From: Burkholderiales bacterium
GTDB taxonomy: Bacteria > Pseudomonadota > Gammaproteobacteria > Burkholderiales > SG8-41
NCBI GenBank assembly: GCA_030684405.1
Contig: JAUXYA010000005.1
Span: 1 to 64,000 of the forward strand
DNA length: 64,000 nt
Direction: 5' to 3'
The notes below the pieces were generated by a model. It was not told the DNA's origin. It saw nothing but the letters and a program-made list of their open reading frames with translations, and did not search any database. A program made the position numbers and the translations under genes. This document shows, piece after piece, positions 9,681 to 21,420 of the stretch (the stretch's first letter is position 1; each line of letters opens with the position of its first letter).

Positions 9681-9701
9681 GTTTTGGCCGTAGGATCAGC
9701 A

Positions 9702-11003
9702 ATGTCAGGAGCGGGAAAGTACGGTGACCTGAAGCGTCGCCTGCTGTTCCTCGTGGGCGCGCTGATCGTATTCCGTATCGGATCGTACATCCCCGTGCCG
9801 GGCATCGACCAGGCGCAGCTCGCGGAACTGTTCCGCTCGCAGCGTGGTGGAATTCTCGACATGTTCAACATGTTCTCCGGGGGAGCTCTTTCGCGCTTCT
9901 CAATTTTCACGCTGGGCATCATGCCTTACATCTCGGCGTCCATCATCATGCAGTTGATGACGGTGGTGTCGCCGACCCTTGAGGCGCTGAAAAAGGAAGG
10001 CGAGGCTGGCCGGCGCAAGATCACACAGTACACCCGCTACGGTACTGCTGCCTTGGCGATTGTGCAGGGTTTGGCGATCGCAATTGCGTTCGAGCAGCAG
10101 AAGGTGGCGGTTGATCCGGGCCTGATGTTCAGGATGACTGCGATGGTCACACTCGTCACGGGCACCATGTTCCTGATGTGGCTGGGTGAGCAGATTACAG
10201 AGCGTGGCATCGGTAACGGCATCTCGCTGATCATCTTCGCCGGCATTGTCTCCGGTTTCCCGCAGGCGGTGGGAGGTACGCTCGAACTTGCCCGTACCGG
10301 CGCGTTTTCGATACCGTTCGTGCTGTTCATTTTTGTGCTGGTGGTGGCTGTTACCGCTTTCGTCTGCTTTGTCGAGAAGGGACAGCGCAAGATTCTTGTG
10401 AACTATGCCAAGCGGCAGGTTGGGCGCAAGGTGTATGGCGGACAGTCCTCGCACCTGCCGCTGAAGCTGAACATGTCGGGCGTGATTCCCCCTATCTTTG
10501 CCTCAAGCATCATTCTTTTTCCGGGAACGATAGCCGGCTGGTTGGGCGAGAACGAGGGCATGGTCTGGCTCAAAAATGTTGCTGCGGTGCTGCATCCCGG
10601 ACAGCCTGTCTATACCCTGTTTTATGCGGCGGCGATTATCTTCTTCTGTTTCTTCTACACGGCACTCGTTTTTAATCCGAAGGAAACCGCGGAAAATCTT
10701 AAAAAGAGCGGGGCGTTTGTGCCAGGCATCCGGCCAGGAGAACAGACCGCACGGTACGTCGAAAAAGTGACAATGCGCCTTACACTCGCTGGTGCTATTT
10801 ACGTCACGCTGGTCTGCCTGGTGCCCGAATTGCTGATTGTCTGGAAGAATGTGCCGTTCTATTTTGGCGGAACTTCCTTGCTGATCATAGTGGTTGTAAC
10901 CCTGGATTTCATGGCACAAGTGCAGTCTTACGTGATGTCACATCAGTATGAAAGTCTGCTGAAGAAAGCAAACTTCAAGGGCGGTGTGTTCCCGACGCGG
11001 TAA
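9702..11003 (+). CDS. secY: Preprotein translocase subunit SecY
   Basis: SecY is the channel-forming subunit of the SecYEG translocon in the inner membrane. The 433-residue protein has ten predicted hydrophobic helices and the signatures [15 protein letters not shown] (helix 2), [14 protein letters not shown] and the cytosolic loop [18 protein letters not shown] at 9684 is in frame, but the ATG at 9702 has AGGA six bases upstream and was preferred. The stop is followed immediately by infA. Confidence 0.97.
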   Translation: MSGAGKYGDLKRRLLFLVGALIVFRIGSYIPVPGIDQAQLAELFRSQRGGILDMFNMFSGGALSRFSIFTLGIMPYISASIIMQLMTVVSPTLEALKKEGEAGRRKITQYTRYGTAALAIVQGLAIAIAFEQQKVAVDPGLMFRMTAMVTLVTGTMFLMWLGEQITERGIGNGISLIIFAGIVSGFPQAVGGTLELARTGAFSIPFVLFIFVLVVAVTAFVCFVEKGQRKILVNYAKRQVGRKVYGGQSSHLPLKLNMSGVIPPIFASSIILFPGTIAGWLGENEGMVWLKNVAAVLHPGQPVYTLFYAAAIIFFCFFYTALVFNPKETAENLKKSGAFVPGIRPGEQTARYVEKVTMRLTLAGAIYVTLVCLVPELLIVWKNVPFYFGGTSLLIIVVVTLDFMAQVQSYVMSHQYESLLKKANFKGGVFPTR

Positions 11004-11222
11004 ATGGCGAAAGAAGACACGATACAGATGCAGGGGGAAATTGTAGAAACCCTGCCAAACGCGACGTTTAAGGTAAAGCTGGAAAACGGCCATATGGTGC
11101 TCGGTCATATCTCCGGAAAAATGCGTATGCACTACATCCGCATTCTTCCAGGCGACAAGGTTACGGTTGAATTGACGCCTTATGATCTGACAAAGGGCAG
11201 AATTGTATTTCGGGCGAAATAA
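11004..11222 (+). CDS. infA: Translation initiation factor IF-1
   Basis: IF-1 occupies the A site during initiation with a single OB fold. The 72-residue sequence [39 protein letters not shown] and [16 protein letters not shown] is almost invariant across bacteria. It starts directly at the secY stop. Location within the spc-alpha junction is usual for beta-proteobacteria, whereas E. coli keeps infA elsewhere. Confidence 0.98.
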   Translation: MAKEDTIQMQGEIVETLPNATFKVKLENGHMVLGHISGKMRMHYIRILPGDKVTVELTPYDLTKGRIVFRAK

Positions 11223-11245
11223 GCTGCAAGCGAAAGAGGTGTTAC

Positions 11246-11359
11246 ATGAAAGTACAGGCATCGGTAAAGCGCATGTGTCGCAACTGCAAGGTTGTGAAGC
11301 GCAACGGCGTGGTTCGAGTGATCTGCAAAGATCCGCGCCACAAGCAACGCCAGGGTTGA
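11246..11359 (+). CDS. rpmJ: 50S ribosomal protein L36 (zinc-binding form)
   Basis: L36 is the smallest 50S protein. The 37 codons read [20 protein letters not shown] and then [17 protein letters not shown]. Cys11, Cys14, Cys27 and His32 form the complete zinc ribbon, so this is the C+ type. AGAGGT lies about 6 bp before the ATG. It sits between infA and rpsM, the usual place. Confidence 0.97.
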   Translation: MKVQASVKRMCRNCKVVKRNGVVRVICKDPRHKQRQG

Positions 11360-11366
11360 TCGTTCG

Positions 11367-11395
11367 TTGAATATGAACGTGTCAGAAGTTATAAT
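11367..11395 (+). promoter_or_regulatory. Probable sigma70 promoter of the alpha operon
   Basis: TTGAAT at 11367-11372 and a perfect TATAAT at 11390-11395 stand 17 bp apart in the short rpmJ-rpsM gap. Start would fall near 11402, about 24 nt before the rpsM ATG. E. coli has its alpha-operon promoter in the equivalent position. An overlapping CGTTC/GAACG stem (11361-11379) may modulate it, but that is speculative. Confidence 0.75.
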
Positions 11396-11425
11396 TTCGA
11401 GTTTTTTTCATCGGTGGGGTGGCAG

Positions 11426-11800
11426 ATGGCCCGCATAGGTGGCGTCAACATAGCAAATCATCAGCACGCTGAAGTCGCGCTGACGGCAATTTACGGTATT
11501 GGCCGCAGCCGCGCACGCGCGATCTGCGCTGCAGCCGGTATCAACACCGCGACCAAGATCAAGGATTTGTCCGATTCGGACATGGACAAGCTGCGGGAGC
11601 AGGTTGCCAGACTCACGACCGAGGGTGATCTGCGGCGTGAAACATCGATGAACATCAAGCGGCTGATGGATCTCGGCACCTGGCGCGGCAAGCGCCATCG
11701 CGCCGGGTTGCCGATGCGCGGCCAGCGTACACGCACCAACGCGCGTACGCGCAAGGGGCCTCGCAAGGCGGCAGTCAAAATCCAGCGGCCAGCCGCGTAA
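11426..11800 (+). CDS. rpsM: 30S ribosomal protein S13
   Basis: S13 contacts the P-site tRNA and L5/L31 in the intersubunit bridges. The ATG at 11426 gives [20 protein letters not shown] and 124 residues; an in-frame start at 11414 lacks a good site, while GGGGTGG precedes 11426. The helix-two-turn-helix region and the basic tail [18 protein letters not shown] are typical. It is the first gene of the alpha group. Confidence 0.97.
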   Translation: MARIGGVNIANHQHAEVALTAIYGIGRSRARAICAAAGINTATKIKDLSDSDMDKLREQVARLTTEGDLRRETSMNIKRLMDLGTWRGKRHRAGLPMRGQRTRTNARTRKGPRKAAVKIQRPAA

Positions 11801-11816
11801 ACGAGAGTGACCATAT

Positions 11817-12206
<390 letters not shown>

Positions 12207-12218
12207 GGAGATCCCACA

Positions 12219-12845
12219 GTGGCCAGGAATCTCGATGCAAAGTGCCGGCAATGCCGGCGCGAAGGCGAAAAGCTCTTCATCAAGGGAGAGAAATGTTTTA
12301 CGGACAAATGCGCGATCGAACGTCGCAACTATCCGCCGGGTCAGCACGGCCAGAAGAACACCCGTCTTTCGGGTTACGGCGTGCAGCTCCGGGAAAAGCA
12401 GAAGGTGCGCCGTATTTACGGCATTCTGGAGGGGCAGTTCCGCCGTACCTATAAGGACGCCGCGAGTAGCAAGGGCGTGACTGGTGAGGCATTGCTGCAG
12501 AATCTTGAAAGCCGGCTTGATAGCGTGACTTATCGCATGGGTTTCGGTGCTTCGCGTACGGAGGCCCGTCAGGTGGTGCGCCACAACGGCATTCTCGTGA
12601 ACGGCAAGCGGGTGAACATTCCCTCGTATCAATGCCGTCCCGGCGACGTGGTCGAGGTGGCGCAGGCTGCCAAGGCACAATTGCGCATCAAGGGTGCGGC
12701 TGAAGCAGCGGAATCGCGTGGCTACCCCGAATGGATTGAGGCGGATGCGAAAGCGCTGAAAGGCACTTTCAAAGCGCGTCCGCAGCGTTCCGAGTTGCCC
12801 TCAACCATCAACGAGTCGCTCATAGTCGAGCTGTACTCGAAATAA
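12219..12845 (+). CDS. rpsD: 30S ribosomal protein S4, cysteine-containing form (GTG start)
   Basis: S4 nucleates 30S assembly and, in E. coli, represses the alpha operon. The GTG at 12219 has AAGGAG 8 bp upstream. The N-terminus [19 protein letters not shown] with Cys9, Cys12, Cys26 and Cys31 forms a zinc-knuckle pattern that is lost in E. coli and in Burkholderia S4. [19 protein letters not shown] and the S4 RNA-binding domain ([18 protein letters not shown]) are intact in 208 residues. Confidence 0.97.
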   Translation: MARNLDAKCRQCRREGEKLFIKGEKCFTDKCAIERRNYPPGQHGQKNTRLSGYGVQLREKQKVRRIYGILEGQFRRTYKDAASSKGVTGEALLQNLESRLDSVTYRMGFGASRTEARQVVRHNGILVNGKRVNIPSYQCRPGDVVEVAQAAKAQLRIKGAAEAAESRGYPEWIEADAKALKGTFKARPQRSELPSTINESLIVELYSK

Positions 12846-12865
12846 TTCGCGAGAGGTAGACAGTC

Positions 12866-13843
12866 ATGTCCAGCAGCGCTTTTCTCAAGCCTCGGATCAT
12901 CGATGTGCAGGCGGTTTCGCCGTTCCACGCCAAGGTCACGATGGAGCCGTTCGAGCGCGGCTACGGCCATACGCTCGGCAACGCCCTGCGTCGCACCCTG
13001 CTGTCTTCGATGCCCGGCTTTGCCGCGACCGAAGTCAAGATTTCCGGTGTTCTGCATGAATACTCCACAATCGATGGCGTCCAGGAGGACGTGGTCGACA
13101 TCCTGCTCAATCTGAAAGGCATCGTCTTTCGCCTGCACAACCGCGACGAAGCGATTCTGACTCTGAAGAAATCCGGTGAGGGCTTGGTGACCGCTGCCGA
13201 CATCGAGCCGATGCACGATGTGGAGATCGTAAACCCGGATCACGTCATTGCCCACCTGACGGCAGGCGGCAAACTCGACGTGCAGATCAAGATTGAAAAA
13301 GGCCGTGGTTACGTGGCTGCAGTGACCCGGCGTGGCGAGGAAGATACCCGCAGTGTCGGCGGCCTGATGCTGGATGCCTCATATGGCCCGGTCCGCCGTG
13401 TCAGCTACGCGGTGGAATCGGCGCGAGTCGAGCAGCGTACGGACCTGGACAAGCTGGTTATCGATATCGAGACCAACGGTGCAATCGATCCCGAGGAAGC
13501 AGTGCGCTACGCTGCACGCGTGTTGGTCGAGCAACTCTCCGTCTTCGCCGATCTGAAGGGCACCCCGGCGCTGATTGAGGAGAAGAAAGCGACACAGATC
13601 GATCCGGTGCTGCTGCGTCCGGTCGATGACCTGGAGTTGACCGTCCGCTCGGCCAACTGTCTGAAAGCGGAAAACATTTACTACATCGGCGACCTGATCC
13701 AGCGTACCGAGACCGAGTTGCTGAAGACTCCGAACCTGGGCCGCAAGTCGCTGAACGAGATCAAGGAAGTGCTGGCCTCCCGCGGACTCACGCTGGGGAT
13801 GAAGCTGGAAAACTGGCCGCCTGCCGGCCTTGAAAAGGTTTAA
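12866..13843 (+). CDS. rpoA: DNA-directed RNA polymerase subunit alpha
   Basis: The alpha subunit dimer scaffolds RNA polymerase, and its C-terminal domain contacts UP elements and activators. The N-terminal domain shows the [20 protein letters not shown] assembly motif. The C-terminal domain carries [20 protein letters not shown], with the DNA-contacting Arg-Ser-Ala-Asn-Cys-Leu-Lys run, and [19 protein letters not shown]. The 325-residue length is normal. GAGAGGTAGA precedes the ATG. Confidence 0.98.
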   Translation: MSSSAFLKPRIIDVQAVSPFHAKVTMEPFERGYGHTLGNALRRTLLSSMPGFAATEVKISGVLHEYSTIDGVQEDVVDILLNLKGIVFRLHNRDEAILTLKKSGEGLVTAADIEPMHDVEIVNPDHVIAHLTAGGKLDVQIKIEKGRGYVAAVTRRGEEDTRSVGGLMLDASYGPVRRVSYAVESARVEQRTDLDKLVIDIETNGAIDPEEAVRYAARVLVEQLSVFADLKGTPALIEEKKATQIDPVLLRPVDDLELTVRSANCLKAENIYYIGDLIQRTETELLKTPNLGRKSLNEIKEVLASRGLTLGMKLENWPPAGLEKV

Positions 13844-13852
13844 GAGGGCATC

Positions 13853-14245
13853 ATGCGTCATCGTCATGGCTTAAGGAAACTCAATCGCACCAGCAGCCAT
13901 CGCCTCGCGATGCTGCGTAACATGGCCAATTCCCTGCTGCGCCATGAAGCGATCAAAACCACGCTGCCCAAGGCCAAGGAGCTGCGGCGCGTCGTGGAAC
14001 CGATCATCACGCTCGGCAAGAAGCCTACGCTGGCCAATCGCCGGCTTGCCTTTGATCGCCTGCGCGATCGCGAGAACGTGGTCAAGCTGTTCGATTTGCT
14101 CGGTCCGCGCTACTCCAAACGAAACGGAGGCTACCTGCGTATCCTCAAGTTCGGGTTCCGCAAGGGCGACAACGCGCCGATGGCTTATGTCGAATTGCTC
14201 GACCGGCCGGAAGTGGCAGACGCCAAGCCGGAAACCGTAGCCTGA
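13853..14245 (+). CDS. rplQ: 50S ribosomal protein L17
   Basis: L17 is near the tunnel exit and closes the alpha operon. The 130-residue protein starts [21 protein letters not shown] and contains [13 protein letters not shown] and [20 protein letters not shown]. An intrinsic terminator follows 15 bp after the stop. Confidence 0.98.
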   Translation: MRHRHGLRKLNRTSSHRLAMLRNMANSLLRHEAIKTTLPKAKELRRVVEPIITLGKKPTLANRRLAFDRLRDRENVVKLFDLLGPRYSKRNGGYLRILKFGFRKGDNAPMAYVELLDRPEVADAKPETVA

Positions 14246-14260
14246 TCTGTGTGAGACCCA

Positions 14261-14289
14261 AAAAAAACCGGGCAATGCCCGGTTTTTTT
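14261..14289. terminator. Bidirectional intrinsic terminator after rplQ
   Basis: Seven A, a perfect 6-bp stem (14268-14273 CCGGGC with 14277-14282 GCCCGG, loop AAT) and seven T make a symmetric hairpin. It can terminate rplQ from the left and the converging glycerate kinase gene from the right. The rest of the gap to 14354 is AT-rich with no recognisable gene. Confidence 0.9.
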
Positions 14290-14354
14290 ATGCTGTTAGC
14301 GCCACAAAAATTAATTAAAATTTATTTATAAACAAATAGTTACGAATACCAGAT

Positions 14355-15635
14355 TCATGTGATCAGGATTACGCGGTAGTCGTTGACATTAGTGCGCGTG
14401 GGGCCCGTCAAGATGAGGTCGCCGGCCGCCTCGAAAATACGGTAGGCATCATTGTGGTCGAGCAAGGCTGCGGCATCCAGCTGCCGGCCACGTGCACGCT
14501 GCAGTGTCGCGGGATCCAGGATCGCACCGGCATTGTCTTCGGAACCGTCGATGCCATCAGTGTCGCAGGCCAGCGCGTATAAATCCGGTGCGCCGTCGAG
14601 GTCGAGCGCCAGCGCAAGCAGGAACTCGGCGCAGCGTCCGCCGCGTCCCTCGCCTCGTACGGTAACCGTGCATTCTCCGCCGGAGATCAGCGCCACTGGC
14701 GGCTTCCAGGGTGTTCCATGCTGGCGGACCTGTCGCGCCAGCGCGGCATAGGCCTTGGCCACCTCGCGCGCCTCGCCGGTCACCGAGTCGCCGAGTATCG
14801 CCGGCTGTATACCCTGGCTGCGGAAAAATGCAGCAGCCGCTTCCAGCGACTGCTGCGCCGTGGCGATCACCCGGTTCTCCGTCTTCGCGAACAACCGGTC
14901 ACCGGGCTTCGGCGTTTCCGCGATCTTGCCGCACACACCGCTAGCCAGATGTTCGGTGACTGCCGCGGGGGCCTGTACCGCATAACGTTCGAGAATGACG
15001 ATCGCGTCCCGATAGGTCGACGGATCCGGGGCGCAGGGGCCGGAGGCGATATGCGTCGGATCGTCCCCAGTAACGTCGGAGATGACCAGTGCGTGCACCG
15101 GGGCGCACGATGCCGCCGCAAGGCGTCCGCCCTGAATCGCCGACAAGTGCTTGCGTACCGTGTTCATCGACTGGATCGGCGCGCCCGAGCGCAGCAACTG
15201 CTGCGTGACCTGTTTCAGATCCGTCATCGTGATGCCGTCGGCGGGCAGCGACAGCAGGCTGGAGCCGCCCCCGGAGACCAGCACCAGCAGCAGATCCTGT
15301 GCGGTCAGTGCTTTCACCTTGCGCAGTATTTCGGATGCGGCCTTCTCACCAGCTGCGTCCGGGATCGGATGGCCGGCTTCGAGCACGGTGATACGGTTGG
15401 TTAGCAGGCCGTGGCGATAACGCGTGATCACCACCCCTTCGAGTGGCGCTGCAGCAGGCCAGTTCTGTTCGACGGCGAGTGCCATTGCCGCAGCTGCCTT
15501 GCCGGCGCCGACGACCAGCGTCCGGCCTTTCGGCGGCAAAGGCAGATGGGCTGGGACAATGCGCAGCGGGTCGGCAGCGGCCAGCGCTGCGGCAAAACTG
15601 TCTTCAAGCAGGCGGCGCGCGTGTTCGGTGTTCAC
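14355..15635 (-). CDS. Glycerate 2-kinase (MOFRL/GckA-TtuD family, GTG start)
   Basis: The 426-residue protein belongs to the type-II glycerate kinases, which phosphorylate D-glycerate to 2-phosphoglycerate; relatives were once named hydroxypyruvate reductase (TtuD). Visible motifs are [12 protein letters not shown] near residue 41, [14 protein letters not shown] near 120, [28 protein letters not shown] and the C-terminal MOFRL block with [17 protein letters not shown]. The GTG start overlaps the uvrA stop (GTGA), so it is translated with uvrA. The substrate is inferred from the family. Confidence 0.9.
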   Translation of the reverse strand: MNTEHARRLLEDSFAAALAAADPLRIVPAHLPLPPKGRTLVVGAGKAAAAMALAVEQNWPAAAPLEGVVITRYRHGLLTNRITVLEAGHPIPDAAGEKAASEILRKVKALTAQDLLLVLVSGGGSSLLSLPADGITMTDLKQVTQQLLRSGAPIQSMNTVRKHLSAIQGGRLAAASCAPVHALVISDVTGDDPTHIASGPCAPDPSTYRDAIVILERYAVQAPAAVTEHLASGVCGKIAETPKPGDRLFAKTENRVIATAQQSLEAAAAFFRSQGIQPAILGDSVTGEAREVAKAYAALARQVRQHGTPWKPPVALISGGECTVTVRGEGRGGRCAEFLLALALDLDGAPDLYALACDTDGIDGSEDNAGAILDPATLQRARGRQLDAAALLDHNDAYRIFEAAGDLILTGPTRTNVNDYRVILIT

Positions 15636-18523
15636 GCCAGAACCGATTTGAGGTGGATGCCGGTATGGCTTTCCGCACAGGCTGCGATGGCCTCCGGCGG
15701 TCCTTCGACGATGATGCGTCCGCCGCCGTCACCGCCTTCCGGACCCAGGTCGATCACCCAGTCTGCGGTCTTGATCACGTCGAGGTTGTGTTCGATGACG
15801 ACGATGGTGTTGCCGTGGTCGCGCAGCCGGTGCAAAACGCGCAGCAGCAGGTCGATGTCGTGGAAATGCAGGCCTGTCGTCGGTTCATCGAGGATGTACA
15901 GTGTGCGTCCGGTGTCGCGCTTGGACAGTTCCAGTGCAAGCTTGACGCGCTGCGCTTCGCCGCCGGACAGCGTCGTCGCGCTCTGGCCAAGCGTGATGTA
16001 TCCGAGACCTACATCCATCATGGTCTGAAGTTTGCGCGCGATGGCCGGAACTGCTGAAAAAAACTCAAGGGCCTGCTCGACGGTCATGGCCAGCACGTCG
16101 TGGACGGTTTTTCCCTTGTAGCGGATGTCGAGGGTTTCCCGGTTGTAGCGCATGCCGCGGCAGACATCGCAGGATACATAGACGTCGGGTAGGAAATGCA
16201 TTTCGACTTTCAGCACGCCGTCGCCCTGGCAGGATTCGCAGCGTCCGCCCTTGACGTTGAACGAGAAACGTCCCGCGCCGTAACCCCGCGCACGCGCTTC
16301 CGGCACGCCGGCAAAGAGATCGCGGATGGGGGTGAACAGTCCCGTATAGGTGGCCGGGTTCGATCGTGGCGTGCGGCCGATCGGGCTCTGGTCAACATTG
16401 ACGACCTTGTCGAAAAACTCGATGCCTTCCATTGCGGAACAGGGTGCGGGCTCCACATTACTGCCGTGGAGGTCGCATGCGACCGAGAGGTACAGTGTGT
16501 CATTGACCAGGGTCGATTTGCCGGAGCCGGAAACGCCGGTGACGCATGTCAGCAGCCCCACCGGGATATTGACGCTGACATCCTTCAGGTTGTTGCCCGA
16601 GGCGCCGCGAATGGCCAGTTGCCGCTGCGGGTTGGCTCGATGGCGCAGCGCGGGCACGTCGATGCGGCGGCGGCCCGACAGGTATTGACCGGTCAGCGAT
16701 TCGGCACTGGTACTGATGTCGACCGGTGTCCCCTGGGCGATAACCCTGCCGCCGTGTTCGCCGGCACCCAGTCCCATGTCGATGACATGGTCGGCGCTCA
16801 TGATGGCATCCTGGTCATGTTCGACGACGATGACCGAGTTACCGATGTCGCGCAGTCGCCTGAGCATGTCCAGCAAGCGGGAATTGTCGCGTTGATGCAG
16901 GCCGATCGACGGCTCGTCGAGCACGTACATCACGCCTGTCAGACCGGAGCCGATCTGGCTGGCCAGCCGGATGCGTTGTGACTCGCCGCCGGAAAGCGTG
17001 TCCGCCGAACGGTCCAGTGACAGGTAGTCAAGGCCTACATCGACCAGGAAACGCAGTCTGCTGCGGATTTCCCCCGCGATTTTTTCGGCGATAGCCTGTC
17101 TGGCGCCGGTCAGCGATAGTTGCTCGAAAAACTGCAGTGCGCGGCCGAGTTGCAGGGCCGACACGGCGTAGATCGGTTGTCCAGAAACCATCACATGCCG
17201 GGCTTCCACGCGCAAACGTGTACCCTCGCATTCTGGGCAGGTCTGCGTGTTCAGATATTTTGCGAGTTCCTCGCGCACTACCGGCGAATCGGTTTCGCGG
17301 TGGCGCCGCTCAAGGTTGGTGATTACGCCTTCGAAAGCATGTTCGCGGACGTACGATTTTCCGCGTTCTCCGGCATAGGTGAAACGGATCTGGGCAGTGC
17401 CGGATCCATTCAGCACCACCTGGCGCACGTTTTCCGGCAATTCGCCGAACGGTGTTTCGATATCGAAGCCGTAATGTTCGGCGAGCCCCTGCAGCATCTG
17501 GAAGTAAAACTGGTTGCGGCGGTCCCAGCCCTTGATCGCGCCGGAGGCCAGCGACAGTTCGGGGAATGCGGCGATGCGCTTCGGGTCGAAGAAGGTGATG
17601 CTGCCGAGGCCGTCGCAGCGCTGGCAGGCGCCTGCCGGGTTGTTGAAGGAAAACAGCCGCGGTTCGAGCTCGGGCGACGAGCGGTTGCAGAAAGGACAGG
17701 CGAGACGCGCGGAGAATGCGGTTTCCTCGCCGCTGTCCATGTCGACAGTCAGCGCGCGGCCGCTACCGTGGCGCAGGGCTGTCTCGAAGGATTCCGCGAG
17801 ACGCTGTCGGATTTCGGCGCGAACCTTGATGCGGTCGACCACCGCGTCGATTGAGTGTTTGGCGTTTTTCTTCAGGGCGGGCAGTGCATCGATGTCCAGC
17901 ACCTTGCCGTCGATGCGCACCCGCACAAAGCCCTGTGCCCGCAGTTCGTCGATCAGCGCCGACTGTTCTCCCTTGCGGTCGCTGACCACCGGTGCAAGGA
18001 TCATCAACCGGGTGTCCTCAGGCATCCGCAGCACATGGTCGACCATCTGGGATACCGATTGCGCGGCAAGCAGCGTGCCGTGCTCCGGACAATGCGGCTC
18101 GCCGATGCGAGCATAGAGCAGGCGCAGGTAGTCGTGGATTTCAGTGACCGTGCCGACGGTGGAGCGCGGATTGTGACTGGAGGCCTTCTGTTCGATGGCG
18201 ATTGCCGGCGACAGTCCCTCGATGAGATCTACGTCAGGTTTCTCCATCATCTGCAGGAACTGCCGGGCGTAGGCCGACAGCGATTCGACGTAGCGGCGCT
18301 GGCCTTCCGCGTACAACGTGTCGAAGGCGAGCGAAGATTTTCCGGATCCCGAAAGACCGGTGATGACGACCAGGCGGTTGCGCGGCAGATCGAGGCTGAT
18401 GTTCTTCAGGTTGTGCGTGCGCGCGCCGCGCACGCGAATCTGGCCGTTGGCGGGCAGCGTCGCGTCGCGCTGCTGCGGGGACGGCAGCGAGACCAGTTTG
18501 GGCGGGGTGGTGCGTGCAGTCAT
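15632..18523 (-). CDS. uvrA: Excinuclease ABC subunit A
   Basis: UvrA is the damage-sensing ATPase dimer of nucleotide excision repair. The 963-residue protein has two ABC modules. Walker A sequences are [11 protein letters not shown] (about residue 55) and [11 protein letters not shown] (about 655), and signatures are [16 protein letters not shown] and [17 protein letters not shown] CxxC-CxxC zinc module is interposed in the first half and a second (CESC...CDVC) in the C-terminal half. The ATG at 18523 gives a short 30-residue lead before the core. No complete LexA box was found upstream. Confidence 0.98.
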   Translation of the reverse strand: MTARTTPPKLVSLPSPQQRDATLPANGQIRVRGARTHNLKNISLDLPRNRLVVITGLSGSGKSSLAFDTLYAEGQRRYVESLSAYARQFLQMMEKPDVDLIEGLSPAIAIEQKASSHNPRSTVGTVTEIHDYLRLLYARIGEPHCPEHGTLLAAQSVSQMVDHVLRMPEDTRLMILAPVVSDRKGEQSALIDELRAQGFVRVRIDGKVLDIDALPALKKNAKHSIDAVVDRIKVRAEIRQRLAESFETALRHGSGRALTVDMDSGEETAFSARLACPFCNRSSPELEPRLFSFNNPAGACQRCDGLGSITFFDPKRIAAFPELSLASGAIKGWDRRNQFYFQMLQGLAEHYGFDIETPFGELPENVRQVVLNGSGTAQIRFTYAGERGKSYVREHAFEGVITNLERRHRETDSPVVREELAKYLNTQTCPECEGTRLRVEARHVMVSGQPIYAVSALQLGRALQFFEQLSLTGARQAIAEKIAGEIRSRLRFLVDVGLDYLSLDRSADTLSGGESQRIRLASQIGSGLTGVMYVLDEPSIGLHQRDNSRLLDMLRRLRDIGNSVIVVEHDQDAIMSADHVIDMGLGAGEHGGRVIAQGTPVDISTSAESLTGQYLSGRRRIDVPALRHRANPQRQLAIRGASGNNLKDVSVNIPVGLLTCVTGVSGSGKSTLVNDTLYLSVACDLHGSNVEPAPCSAMEGIEFFDKVVNVDQSPIGRTPRSNPATYTGLFTPIRDLFAGVPEARARGYGAGRFSFNVKGGRCESCQGDGVLKVEMHFLPDVYVSCDVCRGMRYNRETLDIRYKGKTVHDVLAMTVEQALEFFSAVPAIARKLQTMMDVGLGYITLGQSATTLSGGEAQRVKLALELSKRDTGRTLYILDEPTTGLHFHDIDLLLRVLHRLRDHGNTIVVIEHNLDVIKTADWVIDLGPEGGDGGGRIIVEGPPEAIAACAESHTGIHLKSVLA

Positions 18524-18650
18524 GCCAGGGCCGGGGGAGTCCGAAAGTAAACCTGTTAATATACGCCCTTACGGTGTTATGCCCAACCGCCGTGAGTCGG
18601 GCACTCGAGAACCGCGTACAGGTTGCCCCGGCTCCTTTCCTTTCCATCTC

Positions 18651-19844
18651 ATGTCGTCCAGCACCAAAATGACCCCGCTCGAACTGCGGGCGAGCATCGG
18701 ATTGTCCGGGATTTTCGGGCTGCGGATGCTCGGCATGTTTGTGATCCTGCCGGTATTCGCGATCTACGCGGAGTCGCTGCCCGGCGGTGATGATTTGACG
18801 CTGGTCGGTATCGCCATTGGAATATATGGCCTGACCCAGGCCATTCTGCAGATTCCCTTCGGCTGGTGGTCCGACCGTATAGGCCGCAAACCCGTGGTTT
18901 ATGCCGGGTTGGTGATTTTTGCCATTGGCAGTTTTGTGGCCGCGCTCGCGCCCAATATCTATATTGTGATTCTTGGCCGCGTCCTGCAGGGCGCCGGCGC
19001 GATTTCCGCCGCGGTCATCGCGATGACGGCCGACTTGACTCGCGAAAGCCAGCGCGCCAAGGCGATGGCGATGATCGGTTCGACCATCGGTGCATCATTC
19101 GCGCTGTCGCTGATTGCGAGTCCCTGGCTGGACCGCGTGATCGGTGTGCCGGGTATTTTTGCGATGACCGGCATACTGGCGCTCGCCGGCATTATCGTAA
19201 TGTGGCGTGTCATCCCGGACGCGCCGCAGGTGCCGCCAGCACCTGGCCGGGCGCTGAAGGATTTCTGGAGCGTGCTGACGGACCCGCAGCTTGCGCGGTT
19301 GAACTGGGGCATTTTTGCGCTGCATGCCGTGCTGATGGCGCTGTTCATCGTGGTGCCCTTCAGTCTGCGCGATGCCGGGCTGCCGATTGCCGAGCACTGG
19401 AAAGTTTACCTGCCGGTCATGGTCGGTTCATTCGTGCTGATGCTGCCGCCGGTGATGCAGGCCGGTAATCCGGTGCTGCTGCGGCGCTGGTTCATTATCG
19501 CCGTGGGGCTGCTCCTCGCGGGCCATCTGGCGTTGCCCTGGCTGGCCGCAAACATCCTGTTTTTGTCCATGTTTTTGCTGCTGTTTTTTGTGCCCTTCAA
19601 CGTGCTGGAGGCGATGTTGCCGACACTGACTACGCGGCTTGCGCCGGCCCACGCCAAAGGTACCGCTATCGGCCTCTACAGCACGATCCAGTTTTTCGGG
19701 ACCTTCGTTGGGGCCGCAGCCGGAGGATTCATCTACAAGTACTGGGGTCTGTCCGGAGTGGTCGTGCTGGATGCGGGGCTTCTGGCGATCTGGCTTATAC
19801 TCGCGCTGGGCATGCGCGTGCCGCCGGTGGTGACCCGGGCGTAA
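18651..19844 (+). CDS. MFS exporter, YajR-like without a C-terminal YAM domain
   Basis: This is a 397-residue, twelve-helix major facilitator. It strongly recalls E. coli YajR: LRMLGMFVILPVFAIYAESL in helix 1, GIAIGIYGLTQAILQIPFG with WWSDRIGRKP after helix 2, GRVLQGAGAISAAVIAMTAD, and EHWKVYLPVMVGS in the middle. YajR carries an extra cytosolic ferredoxin-like YAM domain after helix 12; here the protein stops at VPPVVTRA, so that domain is absent. An ATG at 18669 is an alternative start. The substrate is unknown. It lies between divergent uvrA and ssb. Confidence 0.88.
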   Translation: MSSSTKMTPLELRASIGLSGIFGLRMLGMFVILPVFAIYAESLPGGDDLTLVGIAIGIYGLTQAILQIPFGWWSDRIGRKPVVYAGLVIFAIGSFVAALAPNIYIVILGRVLQGAGAISAAVIAMTADLTRESQRAKAMAMIGSTIGASFALSLIASPWLDRVIGVPGIFAMTGILALAGIIVMWRVIPDAPQVPPAPGRALKDFWSVLTDPQLARLNWGIFALHAVLMALFIVVPFSLRDAGLPIAEHWKVYLPVMVGSFVLMLPPVMQAGNPVLLRRWFIIAVGLLLAGHLALPWLAANILFLSMFLLLFFVPFNVLEAMLPTLTTRLAPAHAKGTAIGLYSTIQFFGTFVGAAAGGFIYKYWGLSGVVVLDAGLLAIWLILALGMRVPPVVTRA

Positions 19845-19916
19845 ACGGACGGCTGCCCGATGCGTTGAAGCGGATATGCGCGGTGGGCATCAAATTTCTA
19901 CAAAGGAAATCTACAC

Positions 19917-20375
19917 ATGGCATCGGTAAACAAGGTCATTCTGATTGGCAATCTCGGCAAGGACCCGGAGACGCGTTACCTGCCCAGCGGTGATGCGGTG
20001 ACGAACATCACCGTTGCCACCACCGAGTCGTGGAAAGACAAAAAAAGCGGCGACAAGCAGGAACATACCGAATGGCACCGCATTTCCTTCTTCGGCCGTC
20101 AGGCGGAAGTGGCCGGCGAATATCTGAAAAAAGGATCGCCGGTGTATATCGAGGGTCGCATCCGCACCCGCAAGTGGCAGGATAAGGAAGGACAGGATCG
20201 TTATTCGACGGAGATCGTTGCTGATCGCATGCAGCTGCTGGGCAGTCGCGGCGGCGGCTCAGGCGGAGACGGCGGCGGCATGCGCGAAGCGCCATCGTCC
20301 TCCGGAGGCAGCAAGGCACCGGCGAAGAAAAGCGGCGGCAGCTTCGACGACATGGACGACGATATCCCGTTCTGA
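19917..20375 (+). CDS. ssb: Single-stranded DNA-binding protein
   Basis: SSB protects and organises single-stranded DNA in replication and repair. The 152-residue protein has the OB fold start [20 protein letters not shown], the [19 protein letters not shown] region, a Gly/Ser-rich linker and the acidic tip MDDDIPF that recruits partner proteins. AAAGGAAAT precedes the ATG. The uvrA-ssb proximity is also found in E. coli. Confidence 0.98.
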   Translation: MASVNKVILIGNLGKDPETRYLPSGDAVTNITVATTESWKDKKSGDKQEHTEWHRISFFGRQAEVAGEYLKKGSPVYIEGRIRTRKWQDKEGQDRYSTEIVADRMQLLGSRGGGSGGDGGGMREAPSSSGGSKAPAKKSGGSFDDMDDDIPF

Positions 20376-20400
20376 CGGGGTGCAGCAGTTGCCCCAGGAT

Positions 20401-21327
20401 TCACACGCGCTTTGAGTGGGCGCGAGCGACCAGGCAGGCCACGGCGGCTGATGCAATGCGGCTGTGCGCCGAGTCGGCGCGGCTGGTCAGGATGATGGGC
20501 ACCCGCGCGCCCACTACGACACCGGCCGCCACGGCGCCACTGACGTAGACCAGCGACTTGTAAAGAATATTTCCGGCCTCCAGGCCCGGCATCACCAGGA
20601 TGTCCGTTACGCCACTTACCGGAGACGAGATGCCCTTGATGAGTGCAGCCTCGGCGGAAAACATGTTGTCGAAGGCCAGCGGGCCGTCAACAATTGCGCC
20701 GGTGATGCGGCCGTCTGTTGCCATATCACGCAGCGCAGCGGCGTGCTCACTCGAGGGAATCGCGGGATTGACGGTTTCCACGGCGGACAGCACCGCGACA
20801 CGGGGCAGCTCGATGCCCAGCGCGTGCGCGACCTCGATGGCGTTTTGCGTGATGTGACGCTTGGCCTCGAGGCCCGGCGCTATATTGATCGCTGCGTCGC
20901 TGATCAGCAGCAGACGATTGTGTGCCGGCACGTCCATCACGAAGACATGGCTCAGCCGGCGGTCCGTGCGCAGGCCGGTATCGCGCGCGATGACGACAGT
21001 CATCAGTTCATCGGTGTGCAGGCTGCCTTTCATCAGCATTGCGGCGTCGCCTTCGCGGGCCATTTCCGTCGCGCGCCGCGCGCTGGCATGGGCGCCCGTC
21101 GCGTGTTCGATAACGCATCCCGATATGTCCAGCTGCGATTCAAGGGCGATCCGGGTGATCTGTTCCCGCGGTCCGACCAGCAGCGGCAGAATCAGCCCCG
21201 CGGCAGCTGCTTCCAGCGCACCGACAAGCGCTGGTGCGCTGCAGGGGTAGACAACTGCGGTAGGGACGGGGCCTGGGGCGCGGGCGCGCTCGACAAGCTG
21301 GTGGCTGCGTGGGGCGGTGGTTTTCAT
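20401..21327 (-). CDS. Phosphate acetyl/butyryltransferase family protein
   Basis: The 308-residue sequence is a single-domain member of the PTA/PTB family, which transfers acyl groups between CoA and phosphate. Family segments are AAMLMKGSLHTDELM, LLLISDAAINIAPGLEAKRHITQNA, DGPLAFDNMFSAEAA and the C-terminal DILVMPGLEAGNILYKSL. It lacks the long N-terminal regulatory domain of enteric Pta and the MaoC domain of the bifunctional forms. No acetate or butyrate kinase is adjacent. The acyl specificity cannot be read from the sequence. It converges on ssb with a 25-bp gap. Confidence 0.85.
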   Translation of the reverse strand: MKTTAPRSHQLVERARAPGPVPTAVVYPCSAPALVGALEAAAAGLILPLLVGPREQITRIALESQLDISGCVIEHATGAHASARRATEMAREGDAAMLMKGSLHTDELMTVVIARDTGLRTDRRLSHVFVMDVPAHNRLLLISDAAINIAPGLEAKRHITQNAIEVAHALGIELPRVAVLSAVETVNPAIPSSEHAAALRDMATDGRITGAIVDGPLAFDNMFSAEAALIKGISSPVSGVTDILVMPGLEAGNILYKSLVYVSGAVAAGVVVGARVPIILTSRADSAHSRIASAAVACLVARAHSKRV

Positions 21328-21420
21328 GTTCCGGGGGGAGGCGGTAGCCGCGCTGGTCGGTCAATTCCGTTGATTGCATGACAACTCTTTGATTATAGGG
21401 GGATCCTGTGGGGAAGGGAT

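Noticed and set aside
18524-18650. A LexA (SOS) box in front of uvrA
   Set aside because: Only a half-site CTGT followed by TAATATAC is present; the matching ACAG half is missing.
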